Assembly (NCBI RefSeq): GCF_900117415.1
Contig: NZ_FPEI01000005.1
Span: 186,001-250,000 of the forward strand
DNA length: 64,000 nucleotides
Direction of reading: 5' to 3'
Source: Hyphomicrobium sp. CS1BSMeth3
GTDB taxonomy: Bacteria; Pseudomonadota; Alphaproteobacteria; Rhizobiales; Hyphomicrobiaceae
The position numbers were made by a program, and so were the translations under genes. This document shows, piece after piece, positions 18,174-26,045 of the stretch. The notes beneath the pieces were generated by a model that saw only the letters and a program-made list of their open reading frames with translations, had not been told where the DNA came from and ran no database searches. The first letter of the stretch is position 1. The number at the start of each line of letters is the position of its first letter.

Positions 18174-19014
18174 TGATCGACCAGGATGACTGCAGGAAGA
18201 GACCGGCGATCACGACGGCCACCACGAGGTCGGGCCAGCGCGTGCCTGTCCACGCCACCAGCCCTGCCGCAAAGACGACGGCCGCATTGCCGATCGCGTC
18301 GTTGCGCGAAAACAGCCAGACAGCCCGCACGTTGGCGTCCCCCGTGCGGTGCGGGATGAGAACCAGGGCAGCCGCCACGTTCACGACGAGAGCAATTGCG
18401 CCGAAAATCCCCATCATCTCTGCTTCGGGCTGGTTCAGCACAAATATCCGGTAGACCGTGCTGGCGAGCACCCCGAAGCCCAGCGCACCAAGAAACATCC
18501 CCTGGATGAGGGCCGATCGCGCGCGCCACGCGAGACTCCAGCCAATCGCGAGGAGCCCCATGAATGTGATCGAACCGTCGCCCAGGAAGTCGAGCGCATC
18601 AGCCTTGAGGGCTTGCGAGTCTGCGATGAACCCCGCGACAATCTCCACCAGACCATAGCCGACATTCAGCAGCACCACGATCCAAAGCGCGCGCCGATAG
18701 GCGGGCGTTATGTGACTGAGGCCCTTCGGAATCTCATCGTCATCGACGCCGGCTGCCGTCGGGTCGCCTTTCTGTTCCAGGCGAGCGAGCTGGTAGCCTA
18801 GGCCGGTTACCGCCCGCTCGACCTCCGGCAGTCGCGCAGCGGGATCCTCGACCTGAAGTGTCATGATCTGGGATGCGATCGAGACCCTGACATCTTTGAC
18901 ACCAGGGATTCTTCCCGCAGCACCTTCGATCTTGGCGGCGCAGGAGGCGCAATCCATGCCGGTGACGTAGTAGCGGGCGGTTTCAGGTGCCCCGGCGATG
19001 GTCGCGGCAGTCAT
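18121..19014 (-). CDS. CDF cation exporter with N-terminal HMA domain
   Basis: A 297-residue protein. An HMA metal-binding domain (residues 12-75) carries the GMDCASCAAKIEG motif. It is fused to a cation diffusion facilitator with about six membrane segments (85-290); the ADALDFLGDGSITF and FSRNDAIGNAAVV segments supply the Asp-rich transport sites. It should export Cd, Zn or Pb from the cytoplasm. A MerR-type promoter with a 19-base spacer is immediately upstream. The HMA-CDF fusion may deliver metal directly to the pore. No P-type ATPase is present in the cluster, so this is its only evident exporter. Confidence 0.88.
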   Translation of the reverse strand: MTAATIAGAPETARYYVTGMDCASCAAKIEGAAGRIPGVKDVRVSIASQIMTLQVEDPAARLPEVERAVTGLGYQLARLEQKGDPTAAGVDDDEIPKGLSHITPAYRRALWIVVLLNVGYGLVEIVAGFIADSQALKADALDFLGDGSITFMGLLAIGWSLAWRARSALIQGMFLGALGFGVLASTVYRIFVLNQPEAEMMGIFGAIALVVNVAAALVLIPHRTGDANVRAVWLFSRNDAIGNAAVVFAAGLVAWTGTRWPDLVVAVVIAGLFLQSSWSIIKDARADLRQTQRSGQV

Positions 19015-19056
19015 CTTTCTCTGCTTCCCTTCGTTGACTCTGAGCAGTTCTACATC

Positions 19057-19071
19057 CTGTAGCCACTACAG
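19057..19071 (-). promoter_or_regulatory. MerR-type operator/promoter 1 (CDF gene)
   Basis: CTGTAGCCACTACAG is a dyad. On the minus strand it fills a 19-base spacer between TTGATT (-35) and TAGAAC (-10), the stretched spacing typical of MerR-activated promoters. It lies 43 bases upstream of the CDF start. Confidence 0.85.
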
Positions 19072-19125
19072 AATCAAGTCCCAACAAAGTTGCCCGCATT
19101 CGTGTGGCCGCTGGCGAATGACGCC

Positions 19126-20517
19126 CTACGAGTGGGTCCCGTCCTTGAGCGGAACTACTTGGCGGAACTTGCCGCCTTTGGACTGCTCCGGCGGTTCGGG
19201 CGCGCGCTCCAACGACACATGCTCGAGGCCATGTTCGGCGAGCAGACGCTTTATGCCGTCCTGCACAGTCGCCCACACGCGATCCGGATCAGCACCATGG
19301 ACCTTTAGACGCACGCGCAACTTTTCCGGCGCGGTCTGCACGATCTGAAACATCTGCAGCCCCGGTGTCCGATCGGCCAACGTGGAAAAAGCCAAGGGTG
19401 CGACGCTCACCTTGTTGCCGCTCCTGTTATCGAACGTGAGGACCTCGGCGGATCGCCCCTGGACTCGGATCGCCGGCAGCGGGTTGCCGCACCGGCAAGG
19501 CTCAGCCTGCTGCAAGACACTGTCGCCCAGGTCGTAGCGTAAGATAGGCTGCACTCGATTGGCGAGATTGCTGATCAGCACCGTGTGGGCCGGTTCACCC
19601 GGCGGCACTGGCCGGTGGTCAGCGTCAACCGGCTCGAACACCACCCAGTCGCTGTTGACGTGCAACCATCCGTGCTCACAGCTGTAGCTGAAGAACGGAC
19701 ACTCCGTAGCAGCGTAGCTGTTGCCGACCTTTGCCTTAAATGCCCGGGCGATTCGATCATACTCGCCTTCCGGCAGCCCTTCGGCGGAGAGCGCCAGTAA
19801 CACCGGACTGATGTGCAGACGGCCGCTTTCCTGTTCGCTCGCGAGAAGCGCGGCCATGCTCGCGTAAGGCGCGAGGAGCACCGGCCGGAACTGGTTGAGT
19901 CTGGCCACAAGCTCTGAAACAGGCATGTGCACCGACAGCACCTCGAGCCGCCGTCCGCGGCTCTTCTTCAGGCGTGCCGCAGCAACCGCGGATGCGAAGT
20001 GGCCGCCGGTTGCCATGACCATCGCCATGCGCCCGCCGCCGGCCACGATTCGAATGAAATCCCCCGCACCGAGCCAGGCCGTCAGCATGCGAAAGGCCAT
20101 CGCGCTCGTGACTGTCATGCTCCGGTCATCGAGCACGAAGACGCCGCGCGTTCCCGTCGTGCCCGATGTCGTCAGCAGTGTATATTTGTCGAGGAAGCGC
20201 TCGCCGATGAGCTTCGGATCTTCTGCGAACGCTTGCGCCCGTTCCTGGGTTATCTCCCGATCGGCACACCAATCATCGAAGCGAGCCATCAACGCATTCT
20301 TGTTGGTAACAGGAAGCTGCTCGGCGCTTTCGACCCGATCTGGCAGATCGCGGTACAGCTCACGGTAGTACGGCGAGCTGGCCCGGGCATGGGCGACCAT
20401 GTCGGCGAGACGGGTGCGCTGGTGTTGCGCGATTGCGCCCACGCCCTTCCTTCGTGTGCGCCAGGCGTCCCAGATCAGGCTTACGACATGCTCGGTCATA
20501 ATCGTTCTCGGGTTCAC
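19126..20517 (-). CDS. PaaK-like adenylate-forming enzyme
   Basis: A 463-residue AMP-forming enzyme of the phenylacetate-CoA ligase/F390-synthetase-like group. The P-loop-like TTSGTTGTRG is near residues 114-123, NSYAATECPFFSY is an ATE-type motif, and RYDLGDSVLQQAEPCRCGNPLPAIRVQGR includes a CxC cluster typical of this branch. It should activate a carboxylate by adenylation, but the substrate is unknown. It has its own metal-type MerR promoter (operator 20548-20562), so it seems to be induced by metal with the exporters. Such an enzyme is not a classical metal-resistance component. Confidence 0.75.
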   Translation of the reverse strand: MNPRTIMTEHVVSLIWDAWRTRRKGVGAIAQHQRTRLADMVAHARASSPYYRELYRDLPDRVESAEQLPVTNKNALMARFDDWCADREITQERAQAFAEDPKLIGERFLDKYTLLTTSGTTGTRGVFVLDDRSMTVTSAMAFRMLTAWLGAGDFIRIVAGGGRMAMVMATGGHFASAVAAARLKKSRGRRLEVLSVHMPVSELVARLNQFRPVLLAPYASMAALLASEQESGRLHISPVLLALSAEGLPEGEYDRIARAFKAKVGNSYAATECPFFSYSCEHGWLHVNSDWVVFEPVDADHRPVPPGEPAHTVLISNLANRVQPILRYDLGDSVLQQAEPCRCGNPLPAIRVQGRSAEVLTFDNRSGNKVSVAPLAFSTLADRTPGLQMFQIVQTAPEKLRVRLKVHGADPDRVWATVQDGIKRLLAEHGLEHVSLERAPEPPEQSKGGKFRQVVPLKDGTHS

Positions 20518-20547
20518 ACACCTCCAGCGATTCGGTATACCTACATG

Positions 20548-20562
20548 CTGTAGCCACTACAG
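20548..20562 (-). promoter_or_regulatory. MerR-type operator/promoter 2 (adenylate-forming gene; overlaps merR upstream region)
   Basis: CTGTAGCCACTACAG is identical to operator 1. On the minus strand TTGATT, 19 bases, then TAGGTA form the promoter for the gene starting at 20517. It lies 12 bases before the regulator starting at 20575, so the bound regulator probably also controls its own transcription. Confidence 0.85.
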
Positions 20563-20574
20563 AATCAACCCGCG

Positions 20575-20988
20575 ATGATCACTATCGGAGCCTTGTCCAA
20601 ACGCACGGGCGTCAATATCGAGACGATCCGCTATTATGAGCGGATCAGGCTGATACCCCCGCCGCCCCGAACTGACAGTGGACGACGCCTCTACGGAGCA
20701 GAGGACGTTCGGCGGCTGACGTTCATCCGCCATGCCAGGGACCTCGGATTCGACATCGCGGCCATCAAGACGATGCTCGCTCTGCAGGGGGTGCCCGAGG
20801 CGCCCTGCGAGCAGGTGAGCCGGATCGCTACCAATCAGCTCGAAGCCGTGGAGAGCCGGATCCGACGGCTACTCGGGCTTAGGACCGAACTCACCCGGAT
20901 GATCAAAGAGTGCGACAACGGGAAGGTCGCGACATGCCGAATTATCGAAGTTCTCGCTGACTCTGCCGATCATCCGGACGGCCCATAA
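20575..20988 (+). CDS. MerR-family metal-responsive regulator (PbrR/CadR/ZntR-like)
   Basis: A 137-residue regulator with the MerR helix-turn-helix at the N-terminus (IGALSKRTGVNIETIRYYER) and a dimerisation helix. The likely metal ligands are Cys78, Cys113 and Cys121 (EAPCEQ and KECDNGKVATC), placed as in the divalent-metal members. It is divergent from the adenylate-forming gene, with a shared operator. The 3' end overlaps the 3' end of lspA by 47 bases. By context it senses Pb, Cd or Zn; the sequence alone cannot fix the metal. Confidence 0.87.
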   Translation: MITIGALSKRTGVNIETIRYYERIRLIPPPPRTDSGRRLYGAEDVRRLTFIRHARDLGFDIAAIKTMLALQGVPEAPCEQVSRIATNQLEAVESRIRRLLGLRTELTRMIKECDNGKVATCRIIEVLADSADHPDGP

Positions 20989-21442
20989 CATCCGCGAGCA
21001 CGAGGATCGCGACGCCACAGACGATCGCCGCGTCAGCGAAATTGAAGGCGGGCCAATGGTAGCCGCCCACATGAAAATCCAGGTAGTCGACCACGGCGCC
21101 AATCCGAAGTCGGTCAAAGACGTTGCTCAGCGCGCCGCCGAGTATGGCTCCGAGTGCGAGCGCCTGCGGCCGCTTGCGAGTCCGCCATAGCCAAACGCCA
21201 AGCAGCAAGGTGATTCCCATCGTGATAGCCGCCAACACCAACGGGCGGCCGGAAAACCAGTCCGCAAACATCCCGAACGACACGCCTTCATTGAAGCCGA
21301 GCCGCACAGTGAAAAACGGGGCGATGGGCACGCCAACGCCGGGCGCAAGGCTGCCCAAGGCGACCTGCTTGGTGACCTGGTCCAATCCGAGGGCGAAAGC
21401 CGCTGTCGCCAGGCCGATGACTCGAGGAACGTCTCGCATCAC
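20942..21442 (-). CDS. lspA: signal peptidase II (LspA/PbrC-like)
   Basis: A 166-residue four-pass membrane protein with the two catalytic Asp motifs: SNVFDRLRIGAVVDYLDFH and FNFADAAIV. LspA cleaves prolipoprotein signal peptides; in metal clusters a second copy called PbrC accompanies lead resistance. Its start overlaps the preceding methyltransferase stop by 4 bases, so the two are co-translated from the promoter at 22138-22152. As a metal-induced accessory copy it probably processes a specific lipoprotein or acts in envelope metal handling; the housekeeping lspA would be elsewhere. Confidence 0.87.
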   Translation of the reverse strand: MMRDVPRVIGLATAAFALGLDQVTKQVALGSLAPGVGVPIAPFFTVRLGFNEGVSFGMFADWFSGRPLVLAAITMGITLLLGVWLWRTRKRPQALALGAILGGALSNVFDRLRIGAVVDYLDFHVGGYHWPAFNFADAAIVCGVAILVLADVMGRPDDRQSQRELR

Positions 21443-22104
21443 GCTGCGCGCACCCCCCGGTAAAGCGAGATTGAGCCGCTCAGCGTTGGAATGACGAGCG
21501 TCTCCTCCACGCTGCGGAATCCGGCTGTGTGCATCAGCTCCGGTAGAATCCCATGGGCGTTCGGTTCAGTATTCACGCGACCGTCTAGGTTCTGAATGAT
21601 TGCTCTGAAGAGAACCCGCATGAGCGGCGTGCGCTGGAGACCATAATCCGCAACGTGCACCTCGCCGCTGGCCCCAAGCGCCGCGTACATCGCAGCGAGC
21701 GCTGCCACCTTCTCTTCCATCGGGACTTGGTGAAACACGAGGCTCGATACGACCTTTGTGGGCGGCGGGCTCCCTAGCAACTCAGCCGTTTGCCGCGCGA
21801 AGCCAATATGCAGCTCAGCCGCGAGGCCGGCGGCTGCGACTCTTTTCCGGGTACGCGCCAACACTGCGGTGTCGGGATCAATCCCTATCAGCCGAGCTGA
21901 TGGCGCAGCCTTTCCCAGACGGACGAGAAGCGACCCGGTGCCGCAGCCGACATCGACGATCACGTCACCAGCTCTCGGCCGGACCTGCGCGATGAGCGCG
22001 CTCCTCCATCGATGCTCGCGTGTGAGGGCGGCTACTCCGAAGTCGTAGAGGGGGGTGAGCCAGTGATGCCCGGCGGCGGGTGTATAGGTCAGGTCAGACG
22101 GCAT
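21439..22104 (-). CDS. class I SAM-dependent methyltransferase in metal operon
   Basis: A 221-residue Rossmann methyltransferase with motif I VDVGCGTGSLLVRLG (about 52-66), GIDPD as the acidic ribose-binding loop, and SSLVFHQVP as a UbiE/COQ5-like post-I motif. It lacks the conserved cysteines of ArsM. The substrate is unknown: a quinone, lipid, small thiol or metal species are all possible. It is the first gene after operator 3 and is coupled to lspA, so it belongs to the metal response. Confidence 0.8.
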   Translation of the reverse strand: MPSDLTYTPAAGHHWLTPLYDFGVAALTREHRWRSALIAQVRPRAGDVIVDVGCGTGSLLVRLGKAAPSARLIGIDPDTAVLARTRKRVAAAGLAAELHIGFARQTAELLGSPPPTKVVSSLVFHQVPMEEKVAALAAMYAALGASGEVHVADYGLQRTPLMRVLFRAIIQNLDGRVNTEPNAHGILPELMHTAGFRSVEETLVIPTLSGSISLYRGVRAA

Positions 22105-22137
22105 GATGGTCCTTCGTTGATTCGAGAACCATGCATC

Positions 22138-22152
22138 CTGTAGCGCCTACAG
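22138..22152 (-). promoter_or_regulatory. MerR-type operator/promoter 3 (methyltransferase-lspA)
   Basis: CTGTAGCGCCTACAG sits between TTGAAT and CATGGT with a 19-base spacer on the minus strand, 34 bases upstream of the methyltransferase start. Confidence 0.82.
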
Positions 22153-22316
22153 ATTCAAGCTGAATTGTCGCTGAGGTAATGATGCGGGTGCTGCAACTCC
22201 GATGACGCTCAGCCTGTGCCCGTGCCACAGACGCTGGCGCCATTTGTCAGCTCGGGTCTCGACAGGACTCACCGTCCCAGCCGGAGTCTCTTCGCAAAAC
22301 TGCGAAGCGCCACACA

Positions 22317-24290
22317 TCAGGTTGCCCGCACCGCAGGTTTGCGGTTGAGCCAGAAACCCGCAACCAGAATTGCCAGGGCGAGTAGTTGGGCGAGCACTGT
22401 CTCGGTTGTAGGGAACAGTCCGAGCATCTGGATGCGCGGTACGCCCGGTAGCGGCACGACTCCCAGGACTCCTGCCTCCTGGAGACCCGCTACGCCCTTT
22501 CCCGCGAGGACGACGGCGAGGATCGCGATGAGAATAGCGCTCCACGAAAAGAACTGGGTGATCGGCAAGCGGGTGCTGTAGCGGAGCATGATCCAAGCCA
22601 GCACGGCGAGCAGCCCCGCAGCCGCAGCCGCGCCGCCCAGCATCGCCAAGCCGTTTCCCTGGGCCCAGAGCGCGGCATAGAAAAGGATGGTTTCGAAGAC
22701 TTCCCGATAGACGACGACAAACGCCAGCAGGAACAGGAACCACCCGGAGCGCCTGGACAAAGCGTGCGTCATCTTCTCCTTGATATAGCGCTGCCATGCC
22801 TCCGCGTTGCTTTTCCCGTGCATCCAGATCCCGACCGTAAGCAGAATGATCGCAGCGAACAGCGAGCCGAAACCTTCGGTAAGCTCCCGCGAAGCCCCGC
22901 TGACACCAATGAAATAAGTGGCGATGAACCAGCTGGCTACGCCAGCGGCAAGCGCCGCCACCCATCCGCCATGAACGAAGCCGAGCACTTCGGTCCGCTC
23001 CGTCTTTCGGAGGAAGGCGATCATCGCAACCACGATCAGCAACGCCTCAAGCCCCTCACGCAGCAAGACACCGAACGCGCCAAGGAAGCTTGATGTGCTG
23101 CTTGCCTTTTCCGGCGCGAGCGCGGCCTCGGCTTCGCCGAAGAGGCCTGCGAGCTCCTGATTGGCGGCTTCGACTTCAGCGAGCGGGCGCGCCTTGCCAA
23201 TCGCTGCCCGAAGCGCGCCCATCGCTTGTTCGATCCTCGCCATCAGTCCCTGATCGCGAGCGGCGAGCATCGGCTCCACGGGCTCAAAGCCGTCGAGATA
23301 GGCAGACAAGGCGAGGTCGGCGGCGGCCTGCCGATTCCCAGCCGCGTAGGCTTTGAGGCTCGCGTCGAGACGTTCGCGCGTGAGTGCGAGCGAGCCGCTC
23401 GCGCGCGCCGTGACCGAGTCTGGATGCCGGCGCAGATAGGCAGTCACGGCGTCAGCCTTGCCGGGACCAATTTCGGCGGCAAGCGACGCAGGCGTCGCGC
23501 CGACGAACGCCGCCTGATTGGGATATCTCTGGCGGAGCGACGCATCATCGCGCCACAGCCTTTGACCATGTCCTGTCTCGGAGGTCGGGTAGGCGAAGGT
23601 GCCGACGTAGAACGCGAGCGACCAGCGATCTTCGTCGGAAAGTGAATCGAAGCCGGCCATGGCCGTGCCGTCGAGACCTTGGGTGATGACCTGATAGAGG
23701 CCGAACACACTGCGCTGATCGGCGCGAACCTTGTCGCTGAATGCGATCGGCGGTGGATCAAGCCCCACCGAACCGGGGCCATGTCCATCGCCCGCTGCGC
23801 CGTGACAGGATGCACAATTCTGAGCGTAGAGTGCAGCCCCGCGCGCGAGGTCCGGCGGTGCCGTCGGGGCTAGCGGCACGGGGTAGGCAGCAAGCAGAGC
23901 GGACGCGAGCGCTCGTGATTGCGCGGCGACTTCAACTGGGGGTGCCTTGGCTGAGATAGCCGTGCGCAACGCCCTCGTCTGGCGCAACAGGTCGGCCTTG
24001 CCACTCCTTTCGGGCAAGGATCCGAGCCTGGTTTCTACCTGGCCCGCGAACTCCACCATCTCCGCATATTCGGCCTCACTGCTAACGCGCCCGCCGGAGA
24101 CCGCGCCGGCATAATCGACTGTGATATAATCAAGTAGGCGCCACACTGTCTGGACGCCTCCGTCCTGAGCGAGGGCCGGCCCTGAAATTATTTGCGAGAG
24201 GAACATCGCCAGGACGGCTATCAAAGCGTACCGACGAACCTTCCTTTCGCTGATTGTAGGGGAGCGGCGAAGACAATTGGACGGGCGCAC
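22317..24290 (-). CDS. pbrT: cytochrome c-FTR1 family metal permease (PbrT-like)
   Basis: A 657-residue protein. A signal segment (YALIAVLAMFLSQIISGPALAQ, 21-42) precedes a periplasmic region with a c-type haem site CASCH at 159-163. An FTR1/EfeU permease domain follows with LREGLEALLIVV near 410 and YREVFETILFYAALW near 530; the (R/Y)REGLE-like motifs bind metal. Cytochrome c-FTR1 fusions are annotated as iron or lead permeases, and PbrT of Cupriavidus imports Pb. It has its own operator at 24328-24342. Why an importer is induced with resistance genes is a known puzzle of pbr systems. Confidence 0.83.
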   Translation of the reverse strand: MRPSNCLRRSPTISERKVRRYALIAVLAMFLSQIISGPALAQDGGVQTVWRLLDYITVDYAGAVSGGRVSSEAEYAEMVEFAGQVETRLGSLPERSGKADLLRQTRALRTAISAKAPPVEVAAQSRALASALLAAYPVPLAPTAPPDLARGAALYAQNCASCHGAAGDGHGPGSVGLDPPPIAFSDKVRADQRSVFGLYQVITQGLDGTAMAGFDSLSDEDRWSLAFYVGTFAYPTSETGHGQRLWRDDASLRQRYPNQAAFVGATPASLAAEIGPGKADAVTAYLRRHPDSVTARASGSLALTRERLDASLKAYAAGNRQAAADLALSAYLDGFEPVEPMLAARDQGLMARIEQAMGALRAAIGKARPLAEVEAANQELAGLFGEAEAALAPEKASSTSSFLGAFGVLLREGLEALLIVVAMIAFLRKTERTEVLGFVHGGWVAALAAGVASWFIATYFIGVSGASRELTEGFGSLFAAIILLTVGIWMHGKSNAEAWQRYIKEKMTHALSRRSGWFLFLLAFVVVYREVFETILFYAALWAQGNGLAMLGGAAAAAGLLAVLAWIMLRYSTRLPITQFFSWSAILIAILAVVLAGKGVAGLQEAGVLGVVPLPGVPRIQMLGLFPTTETVLAQLLALAILVAGFWLNRKPAVRAT

Positions 24291-24327
24291 AGCGAACCTT
24301 TAGTTAAGAATCGTTCGCGAGATAGCC

Positions 24328-24342
24328 CTGTAGTCGCTACAG
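24328..24342 (-). promoter_or_regulatory. MerR-type operator/promoter 4 (pbrT-like gene)
   Basis: CTGTAGTCGCTACAG follows TTGATC on the minus strand, and TATCTC is a possible -10 after 18 bases. It lies 38 bases upstream of the pbrT-like start. Spacing is slightly shorter than at the other four sites. Confidence 0.8.
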
Positions 24343-24554
24343 GATCAAGCGCCAATGCACACGGTCGGTCTATTGGGAGCTTGCAGCGGTCCCGCGCCCC
24401 ATTGCGAGCGGCGCAATCGGACAGCTACTGCTTGTTGATCGCTCCGCGCATTTGGATCCAATCGTTGAGAAGGTCGCGATAAATCTGGAATTTGGACGCG
24501 AAAATGGGCAAGCCCTCGAGCCCGCCAAACTCGTCGCACCGATGATCGCGCGCT

Positions 24555-24785
24555 TCATGGCGACCGATCGGGGGTTCGCGAAGATGCGCCACACGGGCCG
24601 TTCTCGTTCAGAATCGGCGGGTGGCGCTCCTCCAAAAGGCAAATGAAATTCCGCAGCGCCGGATTGTCATTGCCGTCCCGCCAATAGGCGCGATAGCAGA
24701 TCCGGGTAGAACCGTTGCCATCGTGTGCTTCGCGGTAGACGACGCTGGCGTAGCTGGCCCCTAGCGTAGGCAATTCGCTAACGTG
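24555..24785 (-). pseudogene. LysR-type regulator C-terminal remnant
   Basis: The minus-strand frame HVSELPTLGASYASVV, followed by YRAYWRDGNDNPALRNFICLLEERHPP, matches the end of LysR substrate-binding domains (W..DN.NPALR.FL.LL.ERYP). No N-terminal DNA-binding domain is present upstream. The remaining gap between 24343 and 24554 holds no gene I can name; one minus-strand frame there has a short coding-like run (KFQIYRDLLNDWIQMRGAIN) that may be a second remnant. Confidence 0.45.
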
Positions 24786-24797
24786 ATCCGGACTGGC

Positions 24798-25220
24798 CTA
24801 CGCGTGACCGGCGAACAGGGTTTCTATTAGCGGACATTCTGGCAGCGTGCCGTCGGCGCATTGCGCGACCACGTCCTTCAGCACCCGCTCCATCCGTTTG
24901 AGATCGGCGATCTTCGCCCGCACGTCATCGAGGTGGGCAGCGGCGACGGCGCGTGCCTCGGCGCAAGGCTGATCGCGTTCGTCGACGAGGCGCAGTAACT
25001 CGCGAATCTCATCAAGGGAAAAGCCGAGCTCACGCGCTCGCAGCACGAAGCGAAGGCGACGCTCGTGCGTGGCGTCGTAGCTGCGATAGCCCGTCGACGT
25101 GCGCGGCGGCTCGGGCAGAAGGCCGACCTTCTCGTAGTAGCGCACGGTCTCCAGGTTGCTACCGGTCCGCCGGGCGAGTTCAGCCCGCTGCAGGCCCTTC
25201 ACCACAGCGTGATCGCGCAT
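24798..25220 (-). CDS. merR: MerR-type mercury-responsive regulator
   Basis: About 140 residues from the ATG at 25220 (MRDHAVVKGLQRAELARR). An upstream extension to 25313 is unlikely because it would run over the mer promoter. The MerR helix-turn-helix is LARRTGSNLETVRYYEKVG. Cys86, Cys121 and Cys129 (QPCAEA and QCADGTLPEC) match the three-cysteine Hg(II) site of MerR. It is divergent from merT, with operator 5 between them. The same operator sequence at four lead-type promoters suggests overlap with the other regulator. Confidence 0.87.
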   Translation of the reverse strand: MRDHAVVKGLQRAELARRTGSNLETVRYYEKVGLLPEPPRTSTGYRSYDATHERRLRFVLRARELGFSLDEIRELLRLVDERDQPCAEARAVAAAHLDDVRAKIADLKRMERVLKDVVAQCADGTLPECPLIETLFAGHA

Positions 25221-25237
25221 CGCAAAACCTCTTGACC

Positions 25238-25252
25238 CTGTAGTAACTACAG
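25238..25252 (+). promoter_or_regulatory. MerR-type operator/promoter 5 (mer operon)
   Basis: CTGTAGTAACTACAG lies between TTGACC (-35) and CATCCT (-10) with a 19-base spacer on the plus strand, about 50 bases before merT. It has the same CTGTAG-N3-CTACAG core as operators 1-4. Confidence 0.85.
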
Positions 25253-25303
25253 ACCGCATCCTACGCCGCAATGAGGATTTCGGCAAGGAAGGAGACGTCG
25301 GAC

Positions 25304-25729
25304 ATGGATGCATCGCAGTCCGGAACGGCAGATACGGCGCCCGCTACGACTGTTCTTGCATCGTCGGAGCGGACGGAGGCTGGACGCCAGCGCCTGGTCG
25401 CTGTGGGCGGCATTTTTGGTGCGATAGCCGCCTCGTCCTGCTGCGTCATTCCGCTCGTCCTGTTCAGCCTCGGCATTGGCGGCGCCTGGATCGGCAACCT
25501 GACGGCGCTCGCGCCGTACAAGCCGCTATTCGTCGCCGGGACGGCGGGCCTCCTCGGATATGGCTTCTTTCTTGTCTACTGGAAGCCGCAGCGCGTCTGC
25601 ACCGATGGCGCAGCTTGCGCACGCCCCATCCCCAGCCGGCTCGTCCAGGTCGCGCTCTGGATTGCGACTGTGCTCGTGATAGCCGCCTTTGCCTTCGACT
25701 ATGTCGCCCCGCTGCTGCTTCGCGCCTGA
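25304..25729 (+). CDS. merT: mercuric transporter MerT
   Basis: A 141-residue inner-membrane protein from the ATG at 25304, which follows an AAGGAGA ribosome site; an ATG at 25271 lacks one. Three hydrophobic segments are visible. The first carries the SSCCVIPLVLFSLGIGGAW vicinal cysteine pair that takes Hg(II) from MerP, and a loop holds a second pair (CTDGAAC). It moves Hg(II) into the cell for reduction by MerA. First gene of merT-P-F-BA. Confidence 0.92.
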   Translation: MDASQSGTADTAPATTVLASSERTEAGRQRLVAVGGIFGAIAASSCCVIPLVLFSLGIGGAWIGNLTALAPYKPLFVAGTAGLLGYGFFLVYWKPQRVCTDGAACARPIPSRLVQVALWIATVLVIAAFAFDYVAPLLLRA

Positions 25730-25750
25730 CACCAAGAGGAGACCTGCCTC

Positions 25751-26044
25751 ATGAAGAAGAGCTTGAGCGTCCTTGCCCTGATCGCCTCGATGATGACGGC
25801 ATCGACCGCCTTGGCCGCCGAACGCACCGTAACGTTTGCTGTCGACAACATGACCTGCGCCTCGTGCCCGTACATCGTGAAGACCTCGATGGCGGCGGTC
25901 CCGGGCGTCGCGAACGTGACCGTCTCTTTCAAGGCGAAAACCGCAACCGTGACCTTCGACGACGCAAGGACGAACGCCGACACCATCGCAGCCGCCAGCA
26001 TGAACGCGGGCTATCCAGCCCACCTGAGGCAGCAAGGCAGCTAA
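25751..26044 (+). CDS. merP: periplasmic mercury-binding protein MerP
   Basis: 97 residues: a signal peptide (MKKSLSVLALIASMMTASTALAA) and an HMA fold with NMTCASCPYIVKTSM, the GMTC..C-type Hg(II) site. It passes Hg(II) to MerT. It starts 21 bases after merT with a good ribosome site (AAGAGGAGA). Confidence 0.94.
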   Translation: MKKSLSVLALIASMMTASTALAAERTVTFAVDNMTCASCPYIVKTSMAAVPGVANVTVSFKAKTATVTFDDARTNADTIAAASMNAGYPAHLRQQGS

Positions 26045-26045
26045 T

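Noticed and set aside
22155-22316. Extra gene between operator 3 and pbrT
   Set aside because: No conserved coding sequence in 160 bases; only shadow frames of pbrT extend into it.
24343-24554. Short minus-strand run KFQIYRDLLNDWIQMRGAIN as a gene
   Set aside because: Too short, bounded by stops, and not recognised; mentioned only as a possible remnant.
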